This document shows, piece by piece, positions 1 through 7,836 of a stretch of DNA of 64,000 nt. Source of the stretch: Paenibacillus arenilitoris (GTDB lineage: Bacteria; Bacillota; Bacilli; Paenibacillales; Paenibacillaceae); contig NZ_JACXIY010000013.1 of the NCBI RefSeq assembly GCF_014705655.1, forward strand, positions 186,001-250,000, read 5' to 3'. Position 1 is the first letter of the stretch. Each line of letters opens with the position of its first letter. Under the pieces are notes generated by a model that did not search any database, had not been told where the DNA came from, and saw only the letters and a program-made list of their open reading frames with translations. A program made the position numbers and the translations under genes.

Positions 1-2
1 AA

Positions 3-140
3 ATGTTCATCTCTTCCGACGGCAACATGTGGGGGGCGCTCATGGCGGCCACGACGATCGCAAGCTTGCCCGTGCTCCTAATCTACTTATTGCTGCAACG
101 ACAAATTATCGATTCTTTCGTAAAAGGCGGGCTGAAATAA
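3..140 (+). CDS. Carbohydrate ABC transporter permease, C-terminal end (partial)
   Basis: Only the last 45 codons are inside the window. They encode a hydrophobic stretch ending in QRQIIDSFVKGGLK, the ending typical of MalG-type (BPD_transp_1) sugar permeases, where the final cytoplasmic segment GGLK or GAVK follows the last membrane helix. The upstream part lies outside the window. Its stop codon TAA (138-140) overlaps the ATG of the next gene, so the two are translationally coupled and the phosphatase belongs to the same sugar-uptake transcript. The family call is fairly safe; the substrate is unknown. Confidence 0.75.
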   Translation: MFISSDGNMWGALMAATTIASLPVLLIYLLLQRQIIDSFVKGGLK

Positions 141-880
141 TGACAACCTCAATAGACGGCAACAAGCGACTGCTCCGGTTGGAGGGAGCTTATAACGTAA
201 GGGATATCGGCGGCTACGAGGCGGCTGAAGGCCGCACGGTTCAATGGGGCCGTTTCCTGCGCGCGGACGGCCTTCATCGGCTGACGAGCGACGATCAGGA
301 TAAAATTGTCGGTATGGGCATCCGCACCGTCATCGATCTTCGGCATGCCAGGGAGCTGGAACAGAAGCGCAACGTGTTCAACGGCTCGGAGCGGGCCAAT
401 TACTACAATATTAGCTTGATAAACCCGGCTGCCTCAAGCAATGCCGCGATTCGCAGCTTGGGCGACTTGTACGTGAATATGCTGGATGAATGCGGACCGC
501 TGCTTAAGGAAGTGTTCGGACGGATGGCGGAAGCCGAGGGCGACTGCGTGCTGTTCCATTGCACGGCAGGCAAAGACCGGACGGGGGTCGTGGCCGCCCT
601 GCTGCTTGATCTTGCCGGCGTTGAACGCTCGGTCATCATTGCCGATTATGCGGAGACGGAAGCCAATCTGTCGCCGATCATGGATGAACTGCGCAAGGAT
701 CGTCCCGAGCAGATTCCGGCCGATATGTACGAGCTCTTCCTTGGCAGCGCGCCAAGCAACATGGCGCTGATGCTTGATCATCTGCACGACGCCTTCGGCG
801 GAGCGGAAAGCTATTTGGCAAGGATCGGACTTGGCGAGAAGCAAATAGCCGGCTTGAAGCGAATGCTTCTGCAGCCGTAA
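140..880 (+). CDS. Tyrosine-protein phosphatase (Y_phosphatase3 / dual-specificity type)
   Basis: A 246-residue cytoplasmic protein. The phosphatase P-loop CX5R is visible as HCTAGKDRTG around Cys141-Arg147, with Cys as nucleophile and Arg as phosphate binder. The N-terminal NVRDIGGY and a following FLRADGLHRL are signature elements of the bacterial tyrosine/serine phosphatase family (PF13350). An ATG further upstream at 29 is open but lies inside the permease gene; I chose the ATG at 140 because it overlaps the permease stop (ATAATG) and has an AAAGGCGG ribosome site before it. A location directly behind a sugar ABC permease is common for this family in Paenibacillaceae; the physiological substrate cannot be inferred. 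Confidence 0.88.
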   Translation: MTTSIDGNKRLLRLEGAYNVRDIGGYEAAEGRTVQWGRFLRADGLHRLTSDDQDKIVGMGIRTVIDLRHARELEQKRNVFNGSERANYYNISLINPAASSNAAIRSLGDLYVNMLDECGPLLKEVFGRMAEAEGDCVLFHCTAGKDRTGVVAALLLDLAGVERSVIIADYAETEANLSPIMDELRKDRPEQIPADMYELFLGSAPSNMALMLDHLHDAFGGAESYLARIGLGEKQIAGLKRMLLQP

Positions 881-922
881 ACAGAATCAACGAAAAGCAT
901 TCAACCGATTTTTTAATGTTTA

Positions 923-955
923 AAAAGAAGAGCGCCTCAATGAGCGCTCTTCTTT
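923..955. terminator. Bidirectional intrinsic terminator
   Basis: A 13-bp stem AAAAGAAGAGCGC / GCGCTCTTCTTTT (923-935 and 943-955) with a 7-base loop, carrying A/T tracts on both sides. It sits between the phosphatase (plus strand) and ohr (minus strand) and can stop both convergent transcripts. Confidence 0.85.
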
Positions 956-984
956 TCGAGTTCCATATCCGTCGTCGACGCCGA

Positions 985-1413
985 TTAACCGACGACGTTC
1001 GTGACGACTTCGATATTGCCGCGGGTTGCTTTGGCATATGGGCACACCTTGTGGGCTTCCTCTACGATTTCGTTTGCAACGCCGGCTTCTACGCCTTTCA
1101 ACGTGATGTCCATTTGGATGGCAAGCAGGAAGCCGTCGTTCGCATCCTTGCCAAGCGTAACGCTGGAATCAATTGAGATTCCTTCCGCTTTAATATTCCT
1201 TTTCCGAAGAATGGTACCCATCGCGCCTTCGAAGCATGCGGCAAATCCTGCGGCGAACAGCTGCTCCGGATTGGCTCCGTTTCCGTTGCCCCCGAGTTCC
1301 TTCGGGTATCTGAGGTCCAGGTTCAGGACGCCATCGCTGGATACGGCTTTCCCATCCCTTCCGCCTTGAACGTTTACGGTAGCCGTGTACAATTTCTTTT
1401 CCATTTTCGTCAT
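985..1413 (-). CDS. Organic hydroperoxide resistance protein (Ohr/OsmC family)
   Basis: A 142-residue cytosolic thiol peroxidase. Ohr reduces organic hydroperoxides with a pair of cysteines; here they are Cys60 (in FAACFEGAM) and Cys124 (in CPYAKATRG). The Arg36 loop (LDLRYPKELGG) and Glu50 (NPEQLFAAGF) of the Ohr active site are also present, so this is an Ohr-type rather than an OsmC-type member. The start has AAGGAG eight bases upstream. It lies 47 bp downstream of a TetR gene on the same strand and very probably shares its promoter. That is unusual, since ohr is normally controlled by the MarR-type OhrR. Confidence 0.92.
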   Translation of the reverse strand: MTKMEKKLYTATVNVQGGRDGKAVSSDGVLNLDLRYPKELGGNGNGANPEQLFAAGFAACFEGAMGTILRKRNIKAEGISIDSSVTLGKDANDGFLLAIQMDITLKGVEAGVANEIVEEAHKVCPYAKATRGNIEVVTNVVG

Positions 1414-1460
1414 GTGGGGAACTCTCCTTTTAGGTTTGGATTTGTTGTCATGCGCTCGTT

Positions 1461-2048
1461 TTATTGCAAAACCGACATATTCATGTCAATGATTTGTCGA
1501 AACTTTTCACTGCCCGTTGTAGTCTTCACCATGACGCGAAGTCCTATTAATGCGTTGTTGAAAAAATGGGACAGCCCTTCCGCGTCCAGCTCCCTCGGAA
1601 TTTCTCCCGATCGTTGGCCTTCCGCAATGAGGTTGCGTATGAACCGCTCGATCGTGGTCCAGCCCATCTGAACCAAATCCCGGGACACGGCATCCTGCTT
1701 GGCTAACTCGACCGCGGTATTGACCATGAAGCAGCCGGCAGGATATTCCTCGTTTCGGTTGACCGCCATTTCAAGCATCAATCGGACGGCTTCCTTGGCG
1801 GAGCCGGTATCGGCCAAGCGGCGCTTAACCGGCTCGCTAACCGCTTGCTCGAACATATCGATATAGCGTTTCAATGCCTTGACGTACAAGGATTGTTTAT
1901 CGCCAAAGGTATCATACAGGCTCCCTTTATGAATACCCATATGGGTAACCAGCTCCTGCATGGAGGTTTTCTCGTAGCCTTGCTCCCAGAACAACAGCAT
2001 CGCTTTCAGCAAAACGTCATCTTCATCGAATTCTTTTGTCCTGGCCAT
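1461..2048 (-). CDS. TetR/AcrR family transcriptional regulator with a single cysteine (NemR-like)
   Basis: A 195-residue repressor. The N-terminal TetR helix-turn-helix spans residues 8-55 (MGIHKGSLYDTFGDKQSLY). The ligand domain contains PAGCFMVNTAVELA, the signature of the subfamily that includes E. coli NemR. The Cys in it is residue 106 and is the only cysteine in the protein; as I recall, the reactive Cys of NemR also has number 106. The start has a GAAAGGAGGGAGG ribosome site. It precedes ohr on the same strand. Two near-identical palindromes upstream are its likely operators. Inference: an electrophile- or peroxide-responsive autorepressor of ohr. Confidence 0.9.
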   Translation of the reverse strand: MARTKEFDEDDVLLKAMLLFWEQGYEKTSMQELVTHMGIHKGSLYDTFGDKQSLYVKALKRYIDMFEQAVSEPVKRRLADTGSAKEAVRLMLEMAVNRNEEYPAGCFMVNTAVELAKQDAVSRDLVQMGWTTIERFIRNLIAEGQRSGEIPRELDAEGLSHFFNNALIGLRVMVKTTTGSEKFRQIIDMNMSVLQ

Positions 2049-2074
2049 CTTGTGTCCTCCCTCCTTTCAACATC

Positions 2075-2126
2075 AATTTACTATATTAAGAACGATCGGT
2101 CAAGAATTATTTTTGAACGATCGTTC
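2075..2126 (-). promoter_or_regulatory. tetR-ohr promoter with two TetR-type operators
   Basis: On the minus strand a -35 TTGACC (2098-2103) and -10 TAAATT (2075-2080) are separated by 17 bp. Two palindromes flank or overlap the -35: GAACGATCGGTC (2090-2101, one mismatch) and GAACGATCGTTC (2115-2126, perfect), 25 bp centre to centre. Position and symmetry fit binding of two TetR dimers and autorepression. Confidence 0.75.
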
Positions 2127-2152
2127 TTTAATGAGCGGTGCCCTTGCAACGC

Positions 2153-2181
2153 GCATAAATTGGCCAACATTTCTTATAATA
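2153..2181 (+). promoter_or_regulatory. Possible forespore-type promoter of the ger genes
   Basis: GCATA (2153-2157) and TATAATA (2175-2181) are 17 bp apart, 33 bp before the gerA start. GerA-type receptor operons are known to be transcribed by sigma G, whose -35 is close to GCATA; the -10 here matches sigma A as well as sigma G. Weak call. Confidence 0.3.
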
Positions 2182-2213
2182 AGGCTCAATAATCATTTTG
2201 AAGGAGTTTTCCC

Positions 2214-3641
2214 ATGTTACTTAAGGAAGGTACGCAGCGGATCAGCCTTCAACTGGAACGGAATGAATCGGTCTTACGCCAAACGTTCAGCCATTGTTCG
2301 GATATTGTTTTTCGTCATCTTGATTGGACGGATGGCACGAAGGCGCTCGTTGTCTATGCGGACGGATTGACAAACACGAATGAGCTGGAAAAAATGGTCA
2401 TCAAGCCTTTGCTTGAACGCAATCCCGCATCCGATCAACCTCTGCAGGAGGTTTTGAAACGGCAGCTCGTTCCGGTAGCGGATTCGAAACAGGTCGAATG
2501 GCTGGAGGATGCCGTTCAAAGCATTCTATACGGAAATCCCGCCGTTTTCTCGGATCAGGAAGCAAGCGCGCTAATCGTCGGCCTCTCGGACTTTCCGTCG
2601 CGATCCATCGAGGAGCCGGTCATCGAGGCTTCCATTCGAGGTCCGCGGGAAGGGTTTACCGAAGTGCTGCGGACCAACACCAGTATGCTGCGCCGCAAAA
2701 TAAACAGTCATCTTTTAAAATTGGATTCGATCGAACTCGGCAAGCTGACCCGAACCCGAGTCGTGCTCGCTTATCTGGAAGGACATGTGGACGCCGACGT
2801 TCTTCGGTTGGTCAGAGAGCGAATGGGACGCATCGATTCCAAAGCGATTATCGATTCCAATTTTATCGAAGAACAAATAGAAGACAAGCCATTCTCTTTA
2901 TTCCCTCAAGTGCAAAATACCGAACGTCCCGATACGGTCGCCGCCAGCTTGCTGGAGGGCAAGGTGGCCATATTGGTCGACGGTTCGCCCAATGCGCTAA
3001 TCGTTCCGATGACCTTTTGGTCCGGATTTCAGGCCGCGGAAGACCACTACGAACGATTTTTGTATGTTTCGGCGGTTCGGTTTATCCGGATTCTTTTATT
3101 CGCGATGTCTCTCCTTCTTCCGTCCTTTTACGTAGCGCTGACCACGTTTCACCCGCAAATGATACCGGCCAATTTATTGATCAGCATTGCCGCATCCCGG
3201 GAAGGGATCCCGTTTCCGACCGTAATCGAAATGCTTATTTTGGAGCTTATGTTCGAGGGACTGCGGGAGGCCGGACTGCGAATGCCGCGCGCCGTGGGAT
3301 CGGCCGTCAGCATCGTCGGCGCGCTTGTCATCGGAGAAGCGGCCGTCCAAGCGGGATTTATATCCGCCCCCATCGTCATTATCGTAGCGAGCACGGGTAT
3401 CGCTTCCTTTGCGGTTCCGAGATACAGCCTAAGCCTGCCATTCCGCATGCTCCGCTTTCCTCTGCTCGGGCTATCGGGATCGTTGGGCTTCTACGGGATT
3501 GCGATCGGTACGATCTTCATATTGGGGCATCTCTGCATGCTGGAATCATTCGGCGTTCCTTACCTGTCCCCCGCCTCGACAATCGGGGACAAAGGAATGG
3601 GCGATACGTTTTACCGCAAACCGAAGCCCAATCGATCTTAG
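2214..3641 (+). CDS. Spore germination protein, GerA family (receptor subunit A)
   Basis: A 475-residue inner spore membrane protein. The soluble N-terminal half (about residues 1-240) has family motifs such as SIEEPVIEASIRGPREGF and RTRVVLAYLEG, followed by the conserved GKVAILVDGSPNALIVP. The C-terminal half carries several membrane helices with FYVALTTFHPQMIP and GIPFPTVIEMLILELMFEGLREAGLRMP. Subunit A together with B and C forms the Ger nutrient receptor that triggers germination. The end is slightly shorter than in typical members (about 490-540 residues). gerC follows after 21 bp. The expected B subunit is not between them but convergent downstream. Confidence 0.93.
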   Translation: MLLKEGTQRISLQLERNESVLRQTFSHCSDIVFRHLDWTDGTKALVVYADGLTNTNELEKMVIKPLLERNPASDQPLQEVLKRQLVPVADSKQVEWLEDAVQSILYGNPAVFSDQEASALIVGLSDFPSRSIEEPVIEASIRGPREGFTEVLRTNTSMLRRKINSHLLKLDSIELGKLTRTRVVLAYLEGHVDADVLRLVRERMGRIDSKAIIDSNFIEEQIEDKPFSLFPQVQNTERPDTVAASLLEGKVAILVDGSPNALIVPMTFWSGFQAAEDHYERFLYVSAVRFIRILLFAMSLLLPSFYVALTTFHPQMIPANLLISIAASREGIPFPTVIEMLILELMFEGLREAGLRMPRAVGSAVSIVGALVIGEAAVQAGFISAPIVIIVASTGIASFAVPRYSLSLPFRMLRFPLLGLSGSLGFYGIAIGTIFILGHLCMLESFGVPYLSPASTIGDKGMGDTFYRKPKPNRS

Positions 3642-3662
3642 GATGATAAGGGAGTTTAGTGG

Positions 3663-4820
3663 ATGAAAAAGAAAGCCGTCCTATTCGCAATAATAGGCTT
3701 GACCGTGCTGCTGACCGGCTGCTGGGACCGGACCGAAATCAATCAATATGCGTTCTGGATGGGCACGCTGCTTGAACGATTGGAAGGCGGGGACTTGAAG
3801 GTGAGCGCGCAAATCGCCATCCCTTCGCGGATCGGATTTTCGGGAAACCGAACGGCTCAGGAGCAAAGAGGCAATATTATTATCAGTGCCGTCGGACGTA
3901 CCTTAATGGATACTTGCGACAAAATCCAAAGCAAGCTGCCCAGACGGTTGTTCATCGGCCACCGCAGGTCGGTTTTTCTGGGAGAATCGCTTGCCAAGAA
4001 AGGGATTTCCGACAGTCTGGATATGTATACGCGCAATATGGATACGTCGCTTAGGACTAGCGTGTTCGTCGTATTAGGCGAGCATCCGGAGCAAATATTG
4101 ACCTTGAATAGTCCCTTCGATCCTTTCTCCGCCAACGCGGCCGTCGATCAGGACAATTACAGCAGAATCGGGGATAAGGCGCTAAGGGATTTTATCGTCG
4201 CCATGGAAAGCGAAACAACGAGCCCGATCCTCTCGGCGATCGATTTGCAACCCTTAAGCAAAGAGGAGCAAGGGAAGACGTTCGAGATAGAGCGGCTCGC
4301 GTTATTTAACCGGAAGTCCGAAATGGTCGGCTTATTGGATGAAAAAGAATCGCTTCACGCCTTATGGATCATGAACAAGCTGAAAAGAACCTTTCTGACC
4401 GGTTATATCTCCGAAGGCAAAGGCAATGGCGGGTACGTAACCGTCAGCGAAAACAATATGGCAAGCGTTATCCGGACCTCGGTCAAAGACGGCCAGATCA
4501 CCGTCGCCGTAAGGTTAACCGGCAAAGGCACGATCAAAGAAAACCGTACCTCCCTCGATCTATTAAGACCCGGCAATGTCCTCCTTGTACAACAGGTCAT
4601 GGAGGAGCAAACGAAAGAAACCGTGGAAGAGACGATTCGGGAAGTCCAGCAAAAGTACGGAACCGACATTTTCGGATTCGGCGAAGCCGTTCACCGGCAG
4701 CATCCTTATCTGTGGAAAGAATTAAAAAAGGATTGGCTGGCTGCTTTTCCGAAAATGAAAGTATCCGTGGAGGTCCATCTGAAGATCAAACGGATCGGAG
4801 CGCAAGGGAAACGGGTCTGA
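3663..4820 (+). CDS. Spore germination lipoprotein, Ger(x)C family (receptor subunit C)
   Basis: A 385-residue lipoprotein. The signal peptide ends in a lipobox LTGC with Cys20 as lipidation site, followed by WDRTEINQYAFWMG, the conserved start of mature GerC proteins. The C-terminal domain holds FGFGEAVHRQHPYLWKELKKDW, also diagnostic. GerC anchors in the inner spore membrane and completes the nutrient receptor with GerA and GerB. The ATG follows GGGAGTTTAGTGG and lies 21 bp behind gerA, so the two are one operon. The stop is only 9 bp from the convergent gerB stop. Confidence 0.93.
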   Translation: MKKKAVLFAIIGLTVLLTGCWDRTEINQYAFWMGTLLERLEGGDLKVSAQIAIPSRIGFSGNRTAQEQRGNIIISAVGRTLMDTCDKIQSKLPRRLFIGHRRSVFLGESLAKKGISDSLDMYTRNMDTSLRTSVFVVLGEHPEQILTLNSPFDPFSANAAVDQDNYSRIGDKALRDFIVAMESETTSPILSAIDLQPLSKEEQGKTFEIERLALFNRKSEMVGLLDEKESLHALWIMNKLKRTFLTGYISEGKGNGGYVTVSENNMASVIRTSVKDGQITVAVRLTGKGTIKENRTSLDLLRPGNVLLVQQVMEEQTKETVEETIREVQQKYGTDIFGFGEAVHRQHPYLWKELKKDWLAAFPKMKVSVEVHLKIKRIGAQGKRV

Positions 4821-4829
4821 ACCGTGCAA

Positions 4830-5915
4830 TCACCCGCCGGCGCGCTTCTTGGCCAGACTTATCGCCAGCATGATCGAAGGAAGGACAATCATATTGGGCC
4901 AGAAAATGAGCGGAATCCACATTTTTTCATAGTAATCGGTTATCACGGTGACGATATTGGGCGGCAGCGCGGACACGAGCAAATAGATGCCGCCCAAATA
5001 CCATACCACCTTTCTCCACTCCTTGATCCGAAGCAGCTCGGCCGTTGCATGGCTTGTTATGAACAGATAGAGAGACAATTTTACGAATACGCATAACAGC
5101 CATACAAAGATCACCCATACATCCATATTCTGAATGAATTCCAGTACGGAAATAAACCGAACCATATTAAAATACGGATTGATGAATTTTCCGGAAAAGT
5201 GGGGACCGAAGGTCATAATAACTAAAGCCGTCGCGACCGTAACGAACAGCGAGGAGACGATAACCGCAATGATGGCGGGACGCGTAGCCTTCCTCGATTG
5301 CAGGAATGGGATCAGAATCATAATGAGAATGGACTCCGATAAAAAAGACGCATGCGGAACCGCTGCTCCCATTATGGCGGCAAAACCGTGGTCGGCATAG
5401 ACAGGCAGCAGGTGCTGCAGATTGATATTCGGGCTATTCAAGATAAACGTGATCAAAATAACGAGAAAAAAGAGCGGTCCGACAATTTGGCTAAATCTTC
5501 CGATTGCCGTAATGCCGCCGCGATGCGTGATGTATATCATAGTTACGACCATGATTGCGGACAGGACGACGGCAGACGTCCGCGAGAACAGGATGAGCTG
5601 AATAAACTCGGCCATCGCTCGAAGAATGATAATGGTGACGCTGTACCAGCCGAGCAAATAGTAAAGAGATACCGCCTTGCCCAACCACTCTCCGAATAGA
5701 TCCTCCGACAGCCCGATCAATGACTTCCCCGGATGATGCGCGCCTATTCTAGATGCCGCGTACGTAACGCCGGTACCGATCATCCCTCCGATCAGCATGG
5801 CGATCCAGGCATCTTGCCCAACCAAAGTAATGGTAGGCGAAATCGTTAGCCAAATATTCATCGTTATTTCCATCGTGGCAATCGTCCAAAAAAACTGCGA
5901 AATGGTTAAGCGCAT
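4830..5915 (-). CDS. Spore germination permease, GerB family (receptor subunit B)
   Basis: A 361-residue polytopic membrane protein of the GerAB/APC-like transporter superfamily, with about ten hydrophobic segments. The N-terminus MRLTISQFFW and the internal GKSLIGLSEDLFGEWLGKAV are typical. An upstream in-frame start at 6029 would add 38 residues not seen in the family; I prefer ATG 5915 because AAAAGGATC lies about ten bases before it. GerB probably forms the ligand-binding or channel subunit. It is encoded convergently to gerA-gerC, although in most clusters the order is A-B-C on one strand, so an inversion is likely and it must have its own promoter. Confidence 0.9.
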   Translation of the reverse strand: MRLTISQFFWTIATMEITMNIWLTISPTITLVGQDAWIAMLIGGMIGTGVTYAASRIGAHHPGKSLIGLSEDLFGEWLGKAVSLYYLLGWYSVTIIILRAMAEFIQLILFSRTSAVVLSAIMVVTMIYITHRGGITAIGRFSQIVGPLFFLVILITFILNSPNINLQHLLPVYADHGFAAIMGAAVPHASFLSESILIMILIPFLQSRKATRPAIIAVIVSSLFVTVATALVIMTFGPHFSGKFINPYFNMVRFISVLEFIQNMDVWVIFVWLLCVFVKLSLYLFITSHATAELLRIKEWRKVVWYLGGIYLLVSALPPNIVTVITDYYEKMWIPLIFWPNMIVLPSIMLAISLAKKRAGG

Positions 5916-6157
5916 CGGCAACCGATCCTTTTCTAATAAGCGTTCCCCATTCATTATTCCCAAGAAAATCCATATAAGACACAAGGGCAATCCGCTTGAG
6001 GCTTTGAGAAACTTTATTCTATATCGCACGTTTATTAATTACGTATGCAATTGGAAGCGAATAACAACGGTCAAAGAAGAGGCAACTTAGTTGTGCACAA
6101 ATAGTTGCGATGCGATATGGCCGGTAATTTATACTTTGGTCGAGAGGAGGGAGTCGG

Positions 6158-7054
6158 ATGGATTGGCTTGAGCGGATGAACCGGGCGATGGACTATATCG
6201 AATCGAACTTGGCGGGGGAGATTGAACTGAGCGAAGTCGCGCGTAGAGCTTGCTGTTCGTCTCATCAGTACCAAAGGATGTTCTCCTTCATTACCAATGT
6301 AACGCTGGCGGAGTATATTCGGCGCCGGAAGCTTACGCTTGCCGCACTCGAATTGCAGAATAACGAGGCGGCGAGAGTGATCGATATTGCCATGAAATAC
6401 GGCTACGAATCCCCGGTTTCTTTCGCGCGGGCTTTTCAATCGCTTCATGGGATTACACCGACAATGGCCCGCCAAGACGGTATTGCTCTGAAAGCCTATC
6501 CTCGCCTTTCCTTCCTGATTACGATCAAAGGAGTAGATGCGATGAATTATCGTATTGAAACGAAGGAATCATTCGAGGTGTTCGGTATGGAACGCGTTTT
6601 TCGTACCGATGGAGGCGGGGATGAACCGGACACGCCGGAACAATTCTGGAAGCAAAGCCATGCCAATGGCGAAGTAGAGAGACTTGCCGCGAATGCCGGC
6701 GACTTGCCCCGCTTTGTGAGCCAAGATTCCTACAAGGTACATGCGCTTTGCAGCTACAAACATACAGGAAATGATACTTTCCCGTATATGCTGTGCGCCT
6801 TTAAGAGCGGAACCAGCAACGCGAACGGATATTCCGTCATAACGATTCCCGCGCAAACATGGGCCATCTTCCCCTCGGAACCCATTGCCTGGGATGAGAT
6901 CGGCGGAACCATCGAGACGCTGTATCGACGATTTTATACGGAATGGCTTCCAACGTCGGGCTATGAGCAGTTGGATGGTATGGAATTGCAAGTTTTCGGC
7001 GAGAAAGCCGGGCTTCATTCCGTAGAACTATGGTTCGGCGTAAGGAAAATTTAA
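6158..7054 (+). CDS. AraC-family regulator with GyrI-like effector-binding domain
   Basis: A 298-residue protein. Residues 8-108 form the two-helix-turn-helix AraC DNA-binding domain (LSEVARRACCSSHQYQRMF and GYESPVSFARAFQSLHGITP). Residues 125-298 resemble the GyrI-like/AraC_E_bind small-molecule domain, ending in VELWFGVRKI. This Rob-like order, HTH first and effector domain last, fits drug- or metabolite-responsive activators. The ATG is preceded by GAGAGGAGGGAG. RidA follows after 38 bp on the same strand, probably co-transcribed. Confidence 0.88.
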   Translation: MDWLERMNRAMDYIESNLAGEIELSEVARRACCSSHQYQRMFSFITNVTLAEYIRRRKLTLAALELQNNEAARVIDIAMKYGYESPVSFARAFQSLHGITPTMARQDGIALKAYPRLSFLITIKGVDAMNYRIETKESFEVFGMERVFRTDGGGDEPDTPEQFWKQSHANGEVERLAANAGDLPRFVSQDSYKVHALCSYKHTGNDTFPYMLCAFKSGTSNANGYSVITIPAQTWAIFPSEPIAWDEIGGTIETLYRRFYTEWLPTSGYEQLDGMELQVFGEKAGLHSVELWFGVRKI

Positions 7055-7092
7055 AGCACGCTTAAAATATGGAATGATAAGGAGATCGAGTG

Positions 7093-7473
7093 ATGTTAAG
7101 AAAATTCAACCCTCCGGGAATGGCAGCCTCAGACGTTTATAACCACGGCGTAGACGTTACATCCATTCAACGCATGCTGTTCGTCTCAGGTCAAGTAGGC
7201 GTAGGTCCGGACGGAATTCCCGGCCAAGATATTCGGGAACAAGCGGAGCTCGCGATCGGCAACGTATACAAAGTCCTTGCCGGCGCAGATATGGAAGCCA
7301 ACGACATCGTAAAAACAACGATCTATTTAACGGACGAAAGTCTAATCGGTCCCTTCATGGAGGCTGGCGCGGGATCGTTGCCTACCCCTCCTCCGGCGAC
7401 GACGTTATTGATTGTCAAAGCGCTCGCCTCGCCGGCCTTGCTCGTTGAGATCGAGGCCATTGCCGTGAAGTGA
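7093..7473 (+). CDS. RidA/YjgF family reactive-intermediate deaminase
   Basis: A 126-residue cytosolic protein of the Rid family, which forms trimers and hydrolyses reactive enamine/imine intermediates released by PLP enzymes. Motifs are MLFVSGQVGVGPDG and IVKTTIYLTDESL. The C-terminal part reads ATTLLIVKALASPALLVEIEAIA; the Arg usually found in the RidA subfamily (as in P.RS.V.V) is not evident here (PATTLLIVK), so it may belong to a Rid subgroup without that Arg and imine deaminase activity is uncertain. AAGGAG stands eight bases before ATG 7093; a GTG at 7090 is less likely. Confidence 0.85.
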   Translation: MLRKFNPPGMAASDVYNHGVDVTSIQRMLFVSGQVGVGPDGIPGQDIREQAELAIGNVYKVLAGADMEANDIVKTTIYLTDESLIGPFMEAGAGSLPTPPPATTLLIVKALASPALLVEIEAIAVK

Positions 7474-7532
7474 GGTTCTCCAACTCCGGTTGTTCAACAC
7501 TGGGGTAAGCTAGCTGAATAAAAAACACCAAG

Positions 7533-7555
7533 GCAGCCGATTGGCTGCTTTTTTG
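7533..7555 (+). terminator. Intrinsic terminator after ridA, built from a dispersed-repeat hairpin
   Basis: GCAGCC-GATT-GGCTGC (7533-7548) is followed by a T run. The preceding 45 bases (GTTGTTCAAC...AAGCTAGCTGAATAA) belong to the dispersed intergenic repeat described in the findings. Confidence 0.75.
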
Positions 7556-7723
7556 CCATTAGAATAAAATTGGACACCTCTTACGTGAAGCTTGATAATG
7601 ACGGTATAAAGGAGAGGGGGTCCGGAATGGAAAGAAACCGTTACAGTGTTATAGGCAGTAATCGATTGTCTCGACTCGGGGTATAGTATACAAACAATAT
7701 GGAATTTTAAATATTGCAAAAAG

Positions 7724-7763
7724 GTCGACTGAGTGACATGAAAAGTCGAGATTTTGATAGTTG
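7724..7763 (+). promoter_or_regulatory. Conserved inverted-repeat operator upstream of the histidine kinase
   Basis: GTCGACT (7724-7730) and AGTCGAG (7744-7750) form an inverted repeat with a 13-base spacer, followed by TTGATAGTTGAAAG. The same arrangement, ungapped over about 45 bases, occurs at 11209 upstream of the lipoprotein gene of this operon. A TATGAT -10-like box lies downstream (7780-7785). The likely binder is the AraC-type response regulator encoded at 9592. The rest of the 363-bp gap between ridA and the kinase shows no gene. Confidence 0.6.
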
Positions 7764-7836
7764 AAAGCGGCGGATTCTCATATGATATGGGTTACAATGC
7801 GGCTTGTCATTTTTTCGTAAGTAAGGAGTGATCGCG

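Noticed and set aside
2498..3646. 382-codon plus-strand frame overlapping gerA
   Set aside because: Arg-rich shadow of the GerA gene in another frame; no ribosome site, no recognised motif.
4364..4873. 169-codon plus-strand frame overlapping gerC and gerB ends
   Set aside because: Composition is that of an out-of-frame reading; gerC explains the sequence.
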